Positions 1 through 13,400 of a DNA stretch of 64,000 nucleotides are shown piece after piece. A program made the position numbers and the translations under genes. The DNA is from Aptenodytes patagonicus (lineage: Eukaryota > Chordata > Aves > Sphenisciformes > Spheniscidae), in assembly GCF_965638725.1 (NCBI RefSeq), contig NC_134952.1:60428065-60492064 (forward strand), written 5' to 3'. The notes under the pieces were generated by a model. That model ran no database searches. It was not told the DNA's origin and was given only the letters and a program-made list of their open reading frames with translations. Numbering within the stretch: position 1 is the stretch's first letter; each line of letters starts with the position of its first letter.

Positions 1-1582
1 TCTTTTGTCCAAGACTGTTGTTGGGGAACAGATGGCACAGCTCTTGAATGTAGGCTTGCTTTTGCTTTTAATAAAGCACAAATAAATTTTCACACTATAA
101 TCCCTCCCTCTCAAAGTCTTACCTCTCTTTGGTTTGCAAACTTCCTTCTAGGTGTTGCATCCCATCTTCAGTTCTGAAAATAAAGTAGGCTGGGAAGAAC
201 AGCAACTTTCAGACAACTAGACTTTATTGAAACCAGATAAAGATGCGAGATTTCCAATACTGTAAAACCTTCGACTCAGGGGAGATTTTAGGTCTGCTTC
301 TCTTTGTAGGGAGGGAAAGAGAAGGTGGTTTGATAAAATAATAAGACACAATTCTTGGTGTTCCTCCTTACAATGCACTTGGCCTGTTGTGCAATTGTCT
401 TGGTTTTAGGCCTGTCCTTAGGCTTGCTTGGAAGTCTGCTTGCTTTGAAAAGGAAAGACACTGCAGGCAGAAGATGTCAGCTGGTGTTCGTCCTTCTGGT
501 CTCCTCAGCACTTCCTGGTGTTGCATCTTTGCAGTGAAGGCTCACTGTCACTGAAATCATGCTTTTGGAAGGGGAAAGGCGAAGCTTAATTTCAGCCTGC
601 TTTAAATGTTAGTTGTTTTCAGCATCTATTTTTATGGCTTGTAAAACTGATACGGATGCAAATTCAGGTGCTTCCTTAGGTACCCGGAGCTCTGCATCCT
701 CAGCTGCCTGGTGGACAGTCAGATGACCTCGGTGACATACAATGTGAGAAGACGGACTTTGCCCCCTGTGATCATTCATGACTTGCAGGGGCTGCATAAT
801 GGCTTCTCTCCCCTACCTGCACGTACTGAGTGGGGGTGTGTGGGGTGGAAGAGTTTGGGCAGGGAGTGGGTGAGAAAGCACAAAGGAATAGTGTGCAGAA
901 GTCAAGTGGAGTATGTGCACTTGCTCAGCAGAGGCTGGGTGGAGGGTCTCCTGGTGAAGCCCTGCTGCAGTGGATTTGACCAGCTGGGGCTTCATAAAAG
1001 AGGTTCTTGGTGGCCAGTCGCCTTGATGCGCTTCTCATCACAGCTGTCACTTTGGTCGTTGGTAGTGTTTGGCTGGCTGCCTAAATCTAGTGCCAACTGT
1101 TCTTGGAACCTGAGCAGAGGGAGGAAATGAAAGATCATCAGGGATGATAAAGGCACCAAGAACAACAGGCATGTGAAACCAAACTTTTGATTCCTTGGGC
1201 TTTTTGTTTGTTTGGTTTTGTTTTTTGGGGGGTTTTGTTTGTTTGTTTGTTTTTTACAGTGCTGTAAGGCAAGTGAGTTTTGAAGGAAAGCCACATGAAT
1301 GCTGTATTGCTCTTGCTTCTTCAGGATCACCAGAACATGCATACTCGTGTTGAAACTACTGCTTTGCTGGAAGAGACCTCTTGGCTACTTTTTTAAATGT
1401 TGATTTGTACTGAGGAAGGGCTTAAAAATACTGTGGATTTTGAATAAGCTGCAGGGTTGAAATGTAAATGTTGCAATGCAGTTCTTGTAGTGCCCTATGG
1501 AGCAGCTGGGAGAAGGTATTCACCACGTGGTCCATATTGAGACAGGAAAGCTGTGTCTCAGGAAAATAAGAAAAGCTGTCTT

Positions 1583-1605
1583 CCCCCCCCCCCCCCCCCC
1601 CCCCC
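1583..1605 (+). repeat. poly(C) tract, 23 bases
   Basis: An uninterrupted run of 23 C on the plus strand in MCUB intron 1. Length is probably variable and prone to sequencing or assembly error. Confidence 0.9.
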
Positions 1606-4600
1606 GCTTCTCCTCTAGGAAAGAGAAGTATATCCGGAATGGTCCCAAGTATCAGAATTATCTTCCCTGGCTGAAACTGTTACTAGGTATTATGGTAGAA
1701 TGAGTGATGTGTCTGTTGCAGGGGTTTTGTTTGTTTAATTTAAGTTGGGCTTCCAGAAGATGTTGCTAAATCTGAGTGATGTACCTTGAAGCTGCTGTTT
1801 GTATTGAGGCTGCTGTTGCATGGTCATCTAAATCGGTTCTAGGACCAGTGGAGAAACAATAAAAAACCTTTCAGTGTAAGCAAAGACAAATTACTGAAAA
1901 GTTAATGAGAGAGAAGGTGTTTCTGTAGCTCAAATGGGCACTTGTAAGATGACTGTAGGCTGTTATTAGGGCTCCTGATGTCTTATTTTCCTACTCATGT
2001 GGGATTGCTTATAAAAACAGCACAGAAATTTAACTGCAGATATCTCCAAAATGGCCTTGGTGACTCATTTTAAAAAGGGAAATACCTTATTATTTGTAGT
2101 TATTGTAAACTTGGTCTGAATACTGATTCATTTTTGGTAATCTTAGTTGTGCAAGATCTGCAAACTCAGTAGACTGTGACAGCACCTGCTTTTTTTTCCT
2201 CCTTTCCCTTGGTTTTAAACCTTTCTGAAATGTCTGTAGATAGTTTATTCTGAAATTGCAGATTGTTACTCCATAATTAATTAATTGCTCGGTTTGTTTC
2301 CCTTGGAGAATCAGACGGGAGCTGACACCATTCATATGCGGAGAACTTCCAGGTGTGTTTATTAGAGAGAGAGAAAAACATATCAGTCAATATGGAAAAA
2401 ATAAATAGCGATTTATAGTACGTGCCCTCACTGAAGAGTGGCTAACATGTACCCGCCCTCATTTTCCTCCTGCTGCAGACAAGCAAGCAGCATCTAGAGA
2501 GGTGACTTGTCTTGCCCTCTTCTTCACAGGCCGGGCAAGATCAGTATGTGGGGAGAATGATGCATACCGGGGATATTGGCTCATCTAGCAACACTTAGAA
2601 AGAGAGGCCCCAAAATTCATTTTTAGGCATTGCAACTACTAGTTTCCACCATGGTTTTTCTCCCTTCTGTTCCCTTCCCCCAGTCCTTCTCCAGCAGCTG
2701 TGTGAAGGGAGCTGTACCAGGTGTTGGACAAGGACTCCAGGAGATAACTGAGCTCTCCTCTCCTGCCTAGGGAAAAACTGTAACGTATTACTGTTGAAAA
2801 GCACACTGCAAGATACATTTTAATTAGAGTGTGTTTTTCTGCAGTGTAATTAAAATAAGGGTAAAAAGCTTACACTTAGTGGAGTAGTGTGTTTTATTAT
2901 TGTGCTTTTCTATTTCAGATTCTTATCATTGCCTTAGAGAGAAGGAAATGAGAATCTGGGAGACCATGGCAGTCATAGTAACAGTCTGCGGTAATAATTT
3001 TTTGTGAAGGCTGCTTATGAGTTTGACTTGAGGCATTATCGACAGCATCTCACGCTAGAGGAATATAATACTTCAGCTGTAGTATTGCATGGCACTTCAA
3101 GAAGAGCGCAGACGGAGTTGAGCTGACTATGTCTTTTGGTTGGAATGAAAAGCTTTCCACTAATAAATGCAAATTAATGGGGACTTGAAAGTTGAAGGAG
3201 CATTACATTATTTTTGCTGTTGAAATAACAAACCAAAACTACCGAATCTTCTGAGATTTATATAAGCGAAGTCAAAACAGTTTCAAATACGTGATTGTTG
3301 GCTAGCTGCATTTTGATTCAAATTTTTTACAACAATTTGGTATGGCAAGTCAAAATGAAATAAATCAACTAAGTGTCAAAGATGATAATTCTGTGCTCTC
3401 AGAAAGTCTCCTAATGACATGTTTTTGTAGAATTCCTTTTTCAAGGTCACTTTTTCATGAGAAAAATATTTTTACTTCTTGCTCTCTCCCCACCCACATT
3501 ATAATTTTCCAGAGAACAGAAGTTATGGTTCCTAATGAGGTTTCTATTTGCATATGCAGTACTGAGGAAGATGAGAGACTTTGGTGCCACCTCATATGCT
3601 GCTGCTGATACCAATTCTTTACACGTAGCTGGCCACACATAAATTTGAGCTGATGTTTGCTGCAACACTCACTCAACATCATAAGAGATTGCTTATTCAG
3701 AACAGCTAACTCCAGAAAATGCAATGTAGATAGGTTTAGTGGTTTGCCACTCTCAAAGTGAAAAATGCAGTATCGCTGTTCCTGTCTCTCCCCACCCCCC
3801 ATGCCTGGCTGCTTAGTTTTCCAGCTCAGTTATGCTGCTACATTAGTCCCTAAAGCTGTGCTGTAAACCAGATTGTTGAAATTTCCACTCTGACTTTAAC
3901 AGTGGCAACTTCTCTGCATTTAGAGACAGGAGGTACCCTTAAAAGAGGAAGTACTTCTTTAAACTGGAGATATATTTTCTGTTTTACACCAGCTGGTATT
4001 TTTTAATGGAATATATTGGATTATTTTTATCACAATTAGCACTCTGTGCCTGAAATTCTCATGGGTTTTCACTCCCAGAGTCCATGCCTTGAACTGAGTC
4101 AAGAGATCTAGGTCACTGTGGCTGACTGCTGCTCCCAGGTGTTTTGTGTTAGGAAGCAAACATAGCTGAGGGAGAAAGGGTGTTTCACAGCTAAATGCTG
4201 TTCATAAGCCTTTGGCCCAATTCCAGAACATAGTTGTAATTGCATTAGAGGTATTTTAGCCAGATGTCCTGCCACGTGTGTGCTCGAGTTGCAGGAAGAT
4301 GTAGAATAGCTTTCTTTAGCCTTTGTGTGGTTAGATGAATTAGCCGAGATGCATGTACTGGCATATAAGAGAGTTAGTAGCGTGCTGTCCTCCTTACAGT
4401 ATCTCAAAGTCATGATGCAGTTAATTCAGGATACATTCCTTCTATTCCAGCTCTCACTGATGTTACTGTGAGGGCGTTCTCATTGGTTTGGTCCTGTGGT
4501 TCAAGTCTTCCTTTTAGCTGCGGTGGTTGCCGACCTCATTTCTTTTCCAGTGGCAGAGTAGGGGTCATTCCAAGCACCTCGAAAGTGGCACAGTGATTTG

Positions 4601-5100
4601 GCTGTAGGGTGCAAGCTAATGGTTTAATAACTTTCTCCTTACATTTCCAGATTTACATCTCCAGTTTCAGTGAAGTTAACTCAGCCCTTCATACTTCCCA
4701 GCTAATCAACCTAGAGCTTGTATAGAAAGAGTTCATTATTTGGTACTCAGTTCAACTCCATGGCTCAGTGGCTTTTGCTTTTCTTATACTTCACATTTTC
4801 TTTGCAGGTGATTTTAATGGGTAGGCTGCATTAACAGACAATCTAAAAAAGAAAAAAAAAAGCTTCAGTATATATTGAGATTTTTTCAATGGATCATGAA
4901 TGGTAAACGTCAAAGTCTAAAGAATAATAGACTCAAATACCTTAAAGATCTTATTTCCATAAATGGAATTTAATATAATAAATATTTTAACTTAATATAT
5001 TTAGTATATCTAAATATTTTAATATATTAATATGTATTAATTGTTGAATGCATTGATTCCTCCATAAGCAAAGTAGATACCCAAATTCACCAAAATGGGG

Positions 5101-5210
5101 CTTTGAGCGACCTGATCTAGTGGACAGTATCCCTGCCCATGGTAGAGGGGTTGGAACTAGATGATCTTTATGGTCTCTTCCAACCCAAACCATTCTATGA
5201 TTCTATGATT
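5101..5210 (+). mobile_element. CR1 LINE fragment, 3' end
   Basis: The sequence reads through the conserved CR1 3' end on the plus strand: a 'gacctgatctagtgg' block, 'ccctgcccatgg', 'ggttggaactagatgatctt', 'ccttccaaccc'-like text, and terminal ATTCTATG-type octamer repeats near 5194-5210. CR1 is the dominant LINE of birds and is usually 5' truncated, as here with about 110 bp left. It sits in MCUB intron 1 in the same orientation as the gene and is not expected to be active. Confidence 0.85.
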
Positions 5211-7385
5211 AAAAAAAAAATAAATGAAGGAACCTTCCAATACAAGCATGGAGCAGTTCCATGCCTGAGGTGGGTTGGAGGATAAGTATCTAAATGTTAA
5301 TTGCAAAGTTACGTATCAGGTATCTGTGAAAAAAAAATCAACAGCTAGTTCCTTAAATACATCCCTCAGAAGAAACAAGTAACACGGTTGCTGTTAGATT
5401 CAAGGCTATTGAGTATTACCATGGACTGTTCTAATCGGTGTGTTTCAGGGTCTTTTGTGGAAAAAACAGATCACGTGTTGAATGTTTTCCCCCTACTGCT
5501 AGGCTGTATATTTCTAAATGTTTTGTGGGTGTAGGTGCCCCCTGTAGATGGGGTGAGAACTGGTGAGCTGGGCTGAGTGTCCTGCTCTGCTCCAGGGAAA
5601 GTCTCTTGCTCTGCTGGAGAAACAAACAAGTTACCGCATGTGTCCTAGCCCTGGGTAGCCATTTGGCATCCCTGCACTCCTAGTGTCTACTCTTTCTTTT
5701 TTTTTTGACGATGCTCTTGTGTTTAAGGTATTTTGCTATTTAGTCTAGGTTTCTGAGTGCCTTTGATACCTGAAGATTACAATACACAAATTTCTCAGTG
5801 TTGGAAACTCCCAGTGTGATTCATTTTATTTTCTTCAAATCCTGAAAAGTCCTTGTTCCAGGTAGAAAGCTAGGGCAAGGTCAGCATCTTTGAAACACAC
5901 AGATTTATTTTTTTACAGATGAATCCTTTATTTAACCTAACAGGATATTCCTATCCAGGCAGTCAAACTTGTGATTCTTTAAAAACAAGTAAATCACATG
6001 AACGTGGTGAGCAGTGCTCAGCATACTGAATGGGCAGAGGCCTCCTGCATTTGTAGCTTTCCTTTCCTGCCTTGTCGAAGGAGATTATCTTGCAGACTAT
6101 GAAAAGTTGTGGCCTTCAGACAGATGAGCTATAAAGCTGACCAGAGGGAGAATCGGTCCTTGTCATCTCTCCCCACATCATTTTCCACTTCCCCCGGCTA
6201 TCATATTTCAAACCCCATGCCTTGGTCCAGCCCATGCACAATTTTTGTAACCAGCTTACTCAGGGATGTGATTTCCCTTCTTACTTCTGCCTGTTACACT
6301 TAGTTTATAGCAGTAATGCCTACTTTGTGGGAGTCACTGCAATAAAATTGTTCCTCTCCTTGTGCAGGGGGGACTAGCTGTAGAAGCAGAGTACTTTTGT
6401 GTCAGAGTAGTTGCATCTTCCACAGCGTGGCTGGACTGCTTTAAGTACAAGGGTCTAATCAGAGCAGTTTGTCTCCTCTGTTTTGACATGGCTGTGTTGA
6501 AGCGTCTTGATGGTTCTCACCAATGTCCCTGGAAGGGATGGGCTTGGGAGCGCAACCATGCAGGTTCAAAATCCTGCTGTCAGCACTGTCCCAGGGCGTA
6601 GGGGATACTTATTGCATCTGGGTGTACCTCCTTCGATGTGGTACCAGAGGCTGGCGGTGCTGTTAGTTGCAGCAGCAGTATCTCAGCTGCAGTTGAAACA
6701 GCTGTTCAGATTTTAAAAATAAAAATAAAATATCTTCCATACTTTGGCAAGCCGCATTGTTGTTGTTGTCCTTTAACACCATGAATGTCAATAGTTAACA
6801 GTTGGTATATGATACATAATTACGAAGCAAAGGGGAGTTACCTCAGTCTGCATTGGCTTTCATTTTATTTGAGGTTATAAAGAGTGCCATTCTGTTTATG
6901 ATTTGGCAGTAAAAGACCTCACTGAAACCATGCACACTGTTTTAAGTTACACTGCAGACTCTGAACTGCTGCAGAACACTTCTGCCTTCAGGCGCCACGA
7001 TGTAGAGCTCTTTCAAGCAGCTGTTTTTGTGGCAGAGGAGAGGGCTTATTGTGAGAGTTGCATGAAGCACTTCAGAAACACTGGATTTTTTTTTCCCCCT
7101 TTCTTTCCCTCCCCTTTCCTTTTTTTCTTGAGTTATTTACACGACGCTGGACAAAAAGTTAAACTATGGGCAATACCTTAATACCCTTGGCAACGTTTAT
7201 GCTTTCTATAAGGACGGTTCTGTCTTTTAAATAGAAATCGGTAAGCGAGGGGTTTTTCTTGAGAAGGACACCTCTGCTGTCAGATCACACAGACAGATCA
7301 CCGTGACAGGCTGGGTACTGCCTTTGACCAGATAAATCTTGCATCCTAACCTTTCTAAAGCAAGCTCCCTGTGTCCGTGCTGCAG

Positions 7386-7461
7386 GTGCGGCTGTGGAGG
7401 CACGCCGGAGCTTGGAGGGGCCGGGAAGGAGCACCTTACAGCACGCTGGTGCCATCTGATG
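7386..7461 (+). CDS. MCUB: MCUB exon 2
   Basis: Bounded by CAG before and GTAAGC after. It encodes the end of the presequence region and ends in YSTLVPSDE, the last codon being split with exon 3. The same YST..VP.DE stretch is found in mammalian MCUB. It is too short and too spliced to appear as an open frame of its own. Confidence 0.9.
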
Positions 7462-10400
7462 GTAAGCTTGCCCAGCAGGTTTTCCCCCCTCCCATCAATG
7501 TCAACAAGCTTTTCATTTATTTTGTGGGAGTAGGGTGAGATGACGTTAGTTGCATGTTATATATATATTTTTTATCTCTCTCTCTCTCCCCCCCCCAGAA
7601 ATAGAAGTACTATATTTATTAAAGAAATCTAGAATGTTTTGTGTGGTTCTCTTTATTCATCCTGTGTTTTAAAAACAGCTTTTAAATTAAACTACAACTT
7701 ACGATATGACTTCTTCACTTAGTTTTCTTTTCCGCCTCCCCCAGAAGTAACTATTAATTACAGACATGGTCTGCCTGTGATAACTCTTACGCTGCCCACA
7801 AGAAGTGAACGCTGTCGGTTCACTGTCAAGCCAGTGGTGACCACCGTAGGTGCATTCCTGCAGGATGTGCAGAGAGAAGATAAAGGAATTGAGAGGGCGG
7901 AAGTCTTTGCAACAGGTATCTTACATTTCTGTCATTCCTCAGAATGAATACATTCCTTTTCAAATGGACTGTACTTCTCTCCTGAAGCATGAGTTCAGTC
8001 CTCCATCAGGTTTAGCATTGTTGTTGTTGGGGTAGTTCTTGAATGCTTCTGGGGTTTATTGGTGTTTCAAATTTAATATGTGAGTCCTCTTGGAAAGGCT
8101 GATTAAAAATGCAAAATTGGACATATTACTGTAACCTTCCCTATATCCCAGTAGTGTCCTCTATTATCTTTTTCAGGTAGCTTCTCTCTGTAATGCTGCC
8201 TTAAATAAGTGTCTCTCTTCTGGTTTCCTTGATATCTTTTTCTTTTCTTGTCCTCCATGATCATTCTTAAAGACAAGCAGTCGGGCTCTTGAATGTGATG
8301 TCTGCCAGTTGTTCAGTGTTACCCAGAGCTGAAAGTATCGGTTTGCCTTACTACAAACTTGAACTTGTATGGAAAACTTACTAAGAGCTAAGCAACCAGA
8401 TAATGTGTGCAATGATAAAGGGCAGCTTTTTGAGACTTTGGGAAGGTTTCATTCATCAGCTCGAGTACAGTACTTCGGGGCCCCTGGGTTGAAAAGAAAA
8501 AGCTATACTGATATGTTAGCATTGATGTGGTCTTTCCTCCTTGTAGCATACTGTTTATCCCATTGTTCAAAGTCTTCAGGTAATTTTCTCAAGCTCTGCT
8601 CACTGTTTTCATGTGTTTTGTCTGCCTGTTGATAAAAGCTAAAATCCAGTTAGTTAAACTGGTTTTTCATTTTATTTTCATGACAACGTGGTTTGTATTT
8701 TGGCAGTGCTTTGTAGTTTTTCCACAGCAATTCTGAAAAGTCTTGCAACCCCTGTCCTCATCCTAGAGAAGGACTCAATCTCAAAAGTAGAACTGAGATG
8801 TAGCTTTCTTGTCCGAATCTGGTAGAATAGGTACTTGAATTTGGCTAACTAAAAACATCTATTTCTTTCCTTCCTCTCCCCCCCCCCCCCCCCCCCCCCA
8901 AAAAAAAAGAAAGAAACAAAAAAAAAAGGATAGTTACATCCCTGTAGAAAGATTTATTTTCCATCAGGTAACACATAAACAGAAGAAAGGGTGGGGTCAA
9001 GGAAAGTTGGTCCAAAGGTTCATAACTGGGTGCATTCATAATGTTCCCTTTCTTCCTGGTTGATATTGCAGAGGGCTGCAGGGACTTTTAAAGGGACTGA
9101 AAATAGATTGATGCTCCTAGAAGATCAGGAAGCCACAGATCTAGGAGAAGCTGCTTTAGTTGCCTTTGAGAGCACATTTAGTAAAATAGGAAAATACCCC
9201 ATAGAGCAATATATTTATAGAGCAATGGAGATGTGATCTGTGTGGATCCCAGTGTGTTCATGAGCTTCATGTACACAGGAACTTTGGGGTTGGCTTGGTT
9301 TTTTGTTGTTGTGGTGGTTTTTTTTTTAATGCTACGTCTGCTAGGCAGCAAAGGTAGAAAATTCTCTTGAAAAAGATAATTTCATAAGAGACACTTGTGT
9401 CTTCAGAAGCCATTGTAACAAACTGTCATTGTCAGCAGCTTGCCTTCCCCTTAACATGGAAGTTTTCACTACAAAGGATTTCTTACTGAGGTGAGGCAGG
9501 GCTAGCCAAGAACATGCTCCAGCAAACAGTTAACCTCCGAGTACTGCTATCTGTGCAGAGACATCCATGACAGGTATTTGTGATTCACTGCTGAATCCCA
9601 TTCTTCTGTGGTATGTCAGCAAAAGCTAACTACTCATTCTGCTTCAGTGCAAATATCGATCACTTGTGAGGCATAAGACAATTTCAGTAAGAAACCTACA
9701 AGTCTGCCATTTTTGGCATGGGCGGGCAGCAGGTTCCAAAGTGGAAAGGAATTTGGGCTATTTTCACCTCGTCTCATCTGTTTAACACTGCCTCCCCCGC
9801 CCCCAACTTTGAAATAGAAATATTGTCCGCTTTGATTAAAACAATGACTGTTAAACAGTTCTCTGCTATGTATTTTTCAAGTGCTGGGCAATTGTAATGT
9901 TAAGAGAACAGCTTAGATGTTTAATTTATTAGGAAACTGATACTGTAAAAAGAAACTATTGGTCAAGTACTGAGAGTTGAATTTAAACATTTATTATTAA
10001 ATTATGAAGCCTTGATTTAGTGCAGACACTTCTTCTGTGTCATTTAGCCGTTAAATGAAACCCAGCCTTAATTGAAAGCATTAGTGCTGTGTATGATGAC
10101 TCACTTTCATTTTCTGTGGATTTGATTTTGGTCCTGCAAAACTTCTGTAGACAAAAACTGGCCCTTGGTCCACATTTGAACACTTGTGCTTTGGTATAGG
10201 AAGGAAAGTAGCCTTTTGCTGAAAGGCTGTGGCGAATTTTCTAAAATAAAACACCTCCCTTCCCCCCAAACTTTTCTGCTTTTCAGTTGATGAAAGGTTG
10301 GACGGGTTAATAAATTGGTGTTGTATCACATCCAGAACAAAGAGCCTACCTGGCACTTCCTTTGAAAAGCATTTTTTGCTTAAATGTCACTTTATAAATG

Positions 10401-13400
10401 TCACCTTAATAATTTATATGCACATGAGCTTTGATGTTCTATTACACCATAAAAAAAAAAGAGTGGATGGGCACATTAAAATTTCAGATTTTGGACTGAA
10501 AGTGATAGCCTTCCAGGTTTGCTTTGCTACCCACACAGAGTGGGTCGGGGAGCCAGCTGGTGCATTAGCTCATGGAGTTCAGTAGTCTCAGCCTCAGCAG
10601 ATGGGGCACGAGAACAGAGTTCAAGTGAATAAATAATTGCAGGTGTGGGGTTATCTACGGTGCCTTTCTGCAGTGGGCATGTGGGGACAGATGGAGGAGC
10701 TGGAGCAGTAGCACTGTGACAAATATTTACATACAAAAATCTTCATATTTTGTAGCCTGATTGTTATTCATCTCAGGAGTAAAGCTGCTGTTTTCCACCA
10801 CTGCCCACCCCTTGGCAGGAGCAGGGGAGAAGATGCCCTTTTTATGTATAGGAAATGAAGACCAGGTCAAACAGTGGAGCAGCTGCCCTGTGGCTTTTGA
10901 ACCCCCCATGCCACAGCAATGTGTCCAGCAGCAATGGTGTGCAGCTCCAGGGGTTCTTGGGCCACGTCAACCCCCTGTGGGGGCTGGTTTTATTGGGTGG
11001 TTCTGGGATCTGCTGGACTTGGGCCAGTGAGAGCTCTGGGGATCCACCATTACATGTTGCTGCTAATGACTCTGGAAGCTCCTTTTCCCTGTCTTCAGCT
11101 CCCAGTGGGATGTGATGTGTTCCTTTGCGTCTTAGCTGCGGTGAGGTGCGGTGGACGGTGAAATGAAGAGGAGATATGAAAGCCGGCAGGCAGGAAGAGT
11201 AGTAATATACTAAAGAAAAGAGGTTATTTACAATTTCAGGCCCCTTTAAACAGGGAAACAAAAAGCAGAGATGGGACAAAACAGATCTTTTACATTTCAG
11301 CAGAGGTTTTAGATTACCTTTAGATTGCCTTTGTGTATTGAATGTAAAATAGGAAGGGATCCATTTCTCATTTGGATGCAACTATTTCTCCTGTTGTTCA
11401 AGAAATCGGAAATGTTGTCAGAGTACTAATCTTGCAAGATCTGCTGTGTTGAGAATGCCCTGGGAAGGGCTTCAATATGTCCATGCTGTTGGATGAGAGC
11501 CTTTTCATATATTGAAGTTGTGGTCCATCTACCAGTGGCAAATCTTTTCTAAGCCCTAGGCACACAGATACTGCCTTTTGGGTGAAAGGGCCTTTGGCAA
11601 AGAAAAATGGTAGAGAAGGGATGAAAAGAAGGAACAAATATAAAAGCAGGATAAAATCTTCAACAACCAGCTTTCCTGGTTGAATGTCACAGTTGCCCCC
11701 TTGATTCTGATTTTAAGTCATTGAAAATAGATAGGATTTTTTTTTTTTCCCTCAGCCTGTTCTCTGTGTTGCTGATGGGGTAGTATTCATGTAAGTTTTT
11801 GCATAAAAAAGAAAAGTAGAAAAGGGTTCTCCAGAGCTTTTTAGACTAATGCCTCTGTGGCTCCTGGTCTGCCTTGTACTGGACAGTCTAGCTATCTACT
11901 TCTTAACTCGCAGTCACAACTGATATTGAAACAGAGTGATTGCAAGTACCATTAATAAAAATCTGAACACCACTACTGATAAGAATTGCTCCTTTTGTCT
12001 AGAAGAGCTTGTTTAAAGAAAGACATAAATCTGTAACTGAAGATGAGGTCTTTGAAGGTCTTTTAATTTCCCAGAACCCTTTGTCCTAGTGAAGATGCAA
12101 ACTTTTGTGTGGATGGAGAAACAAAAATGCAGATCTTCATGTTGCAATATGTTGCTGTTTTATGCAAGACTTCTTTTTCTTCTGCCCTCCCCTTCCCAAT
12201 GGGTCATAATTGTAACACAAGAAAACACAAGTCTGCTCATAGTAGTGGCAAGTCCAAATGACACTGCTAGAGAAATCATTCAGGCACACACTCTGCGTTG
12301 ATGTGTTCCTCCTTACTTTTTAGTATCAGTTACCACATTTACTAGAAGTACAGTTCCCTTCCAAACATTATTAATAAAGAACTCTAGCACTTTTTCAAAG
12401 GGATATCAGCTAATGTTTAAGATTCCTTATGATAAATGATTTAGAACTTAAATCTTTCGTCTGCAGATGGTAGCAAGGTCTCTGATGCAACCTTGATGGA
12501 GGTCTTATTGATGAATGACTTTAAACTTGTTGTCAACAACACAGCATACAGTGTGTCACCTCCTGCAAAAGGTAAGAGTGATGCTTAGTAACTCGGATTA
12601 TCTCACTTCATCTAGTGAAAGGCATGGGAAGTCTCAGAAAACTGGAACCTGTCTGGAGAAAGGAATTAAGGAATTTCTCTTTTTTTTTTTTTTTTTTTTA
12701 CTATTGGATGGTCCTGCTTTTTGGGGTTGGAGGTGGGGAGAAAATGAAGAAGGGTAGATTCTTGAAATGTTTTATATGACAAACACTTTCTTTTCAGAGA
12801 TGCTGAGTAGTGAGCATGCTACTGAAATGGAAGATATCAAATCCTTGGTTCACAGACTGTTTGTGGCTCTACATTTAGAAGATCACCAGATCAGGAAAGA
12901 GAGAGAATTGCTACAGAAACTGGACCATCTGAAAGAAGAGTTGCTGCCTCTTGAACAGGTTGGAAAGTGGGGTTACTTCTTTTCCTTTTTAAACTCAAAA
13001 GAATTTCCTTTCATCATGAGTAAGTCCTGTGATAGAAAAAAAATAGCATGAATGGCTAGGGTGTGTCTGTTTTGTTTGTTATGCAAACGAGGGTCAATTC
13101 AAATATAATTCAAATTATTTTCAATTCAGTTCTTTTCCCTCCTATAATGCACATGCCCTGGGTAGAAACCACACACTCGGAGAAAGCTGTCATGAGCAAG
13201 CCTCCGCATGGCTAGTATTGGGATTGAAAGTCCTCTTAGTCACCTGTTGCTCTATGAGTTCTGAATACCCGTTACAGAAAAAACAATAGCGAGGTAAAAA
13301 TCATCTGTGGCGTAGGCTAGGGTTTTCTATATCACCAAGGCAGCAAGGCGAATTGTTTGGACTAATGGTTGCCATAATCCAAGAAGGGAAGGTATGAATA

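Larger units (their letters stand above)
1..7385 (+). other. MCUB: MCUB intron 1, 3' part
   Basis: This 7.4-kb stretch precedes the first MCUB exon visible. It has ordinary AT-rich intron composition with no CpG-rich first exon, so MCUB exon 1 (start codon and most of the mitochondrial presequence) must lie upstream of the window. Inside are a 23-base C tract at 1583-1605, a CR1 3' end at about 5101-5210, an AT-rich patch at 4970-5045 and short poly(T) runs. The open frames here, the longest at 711-1130 on the plus strand, show no recognisable domain, and I treat them as chance. The 3' splice site is the AG at 7384-7385. Confidence 0.75.
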
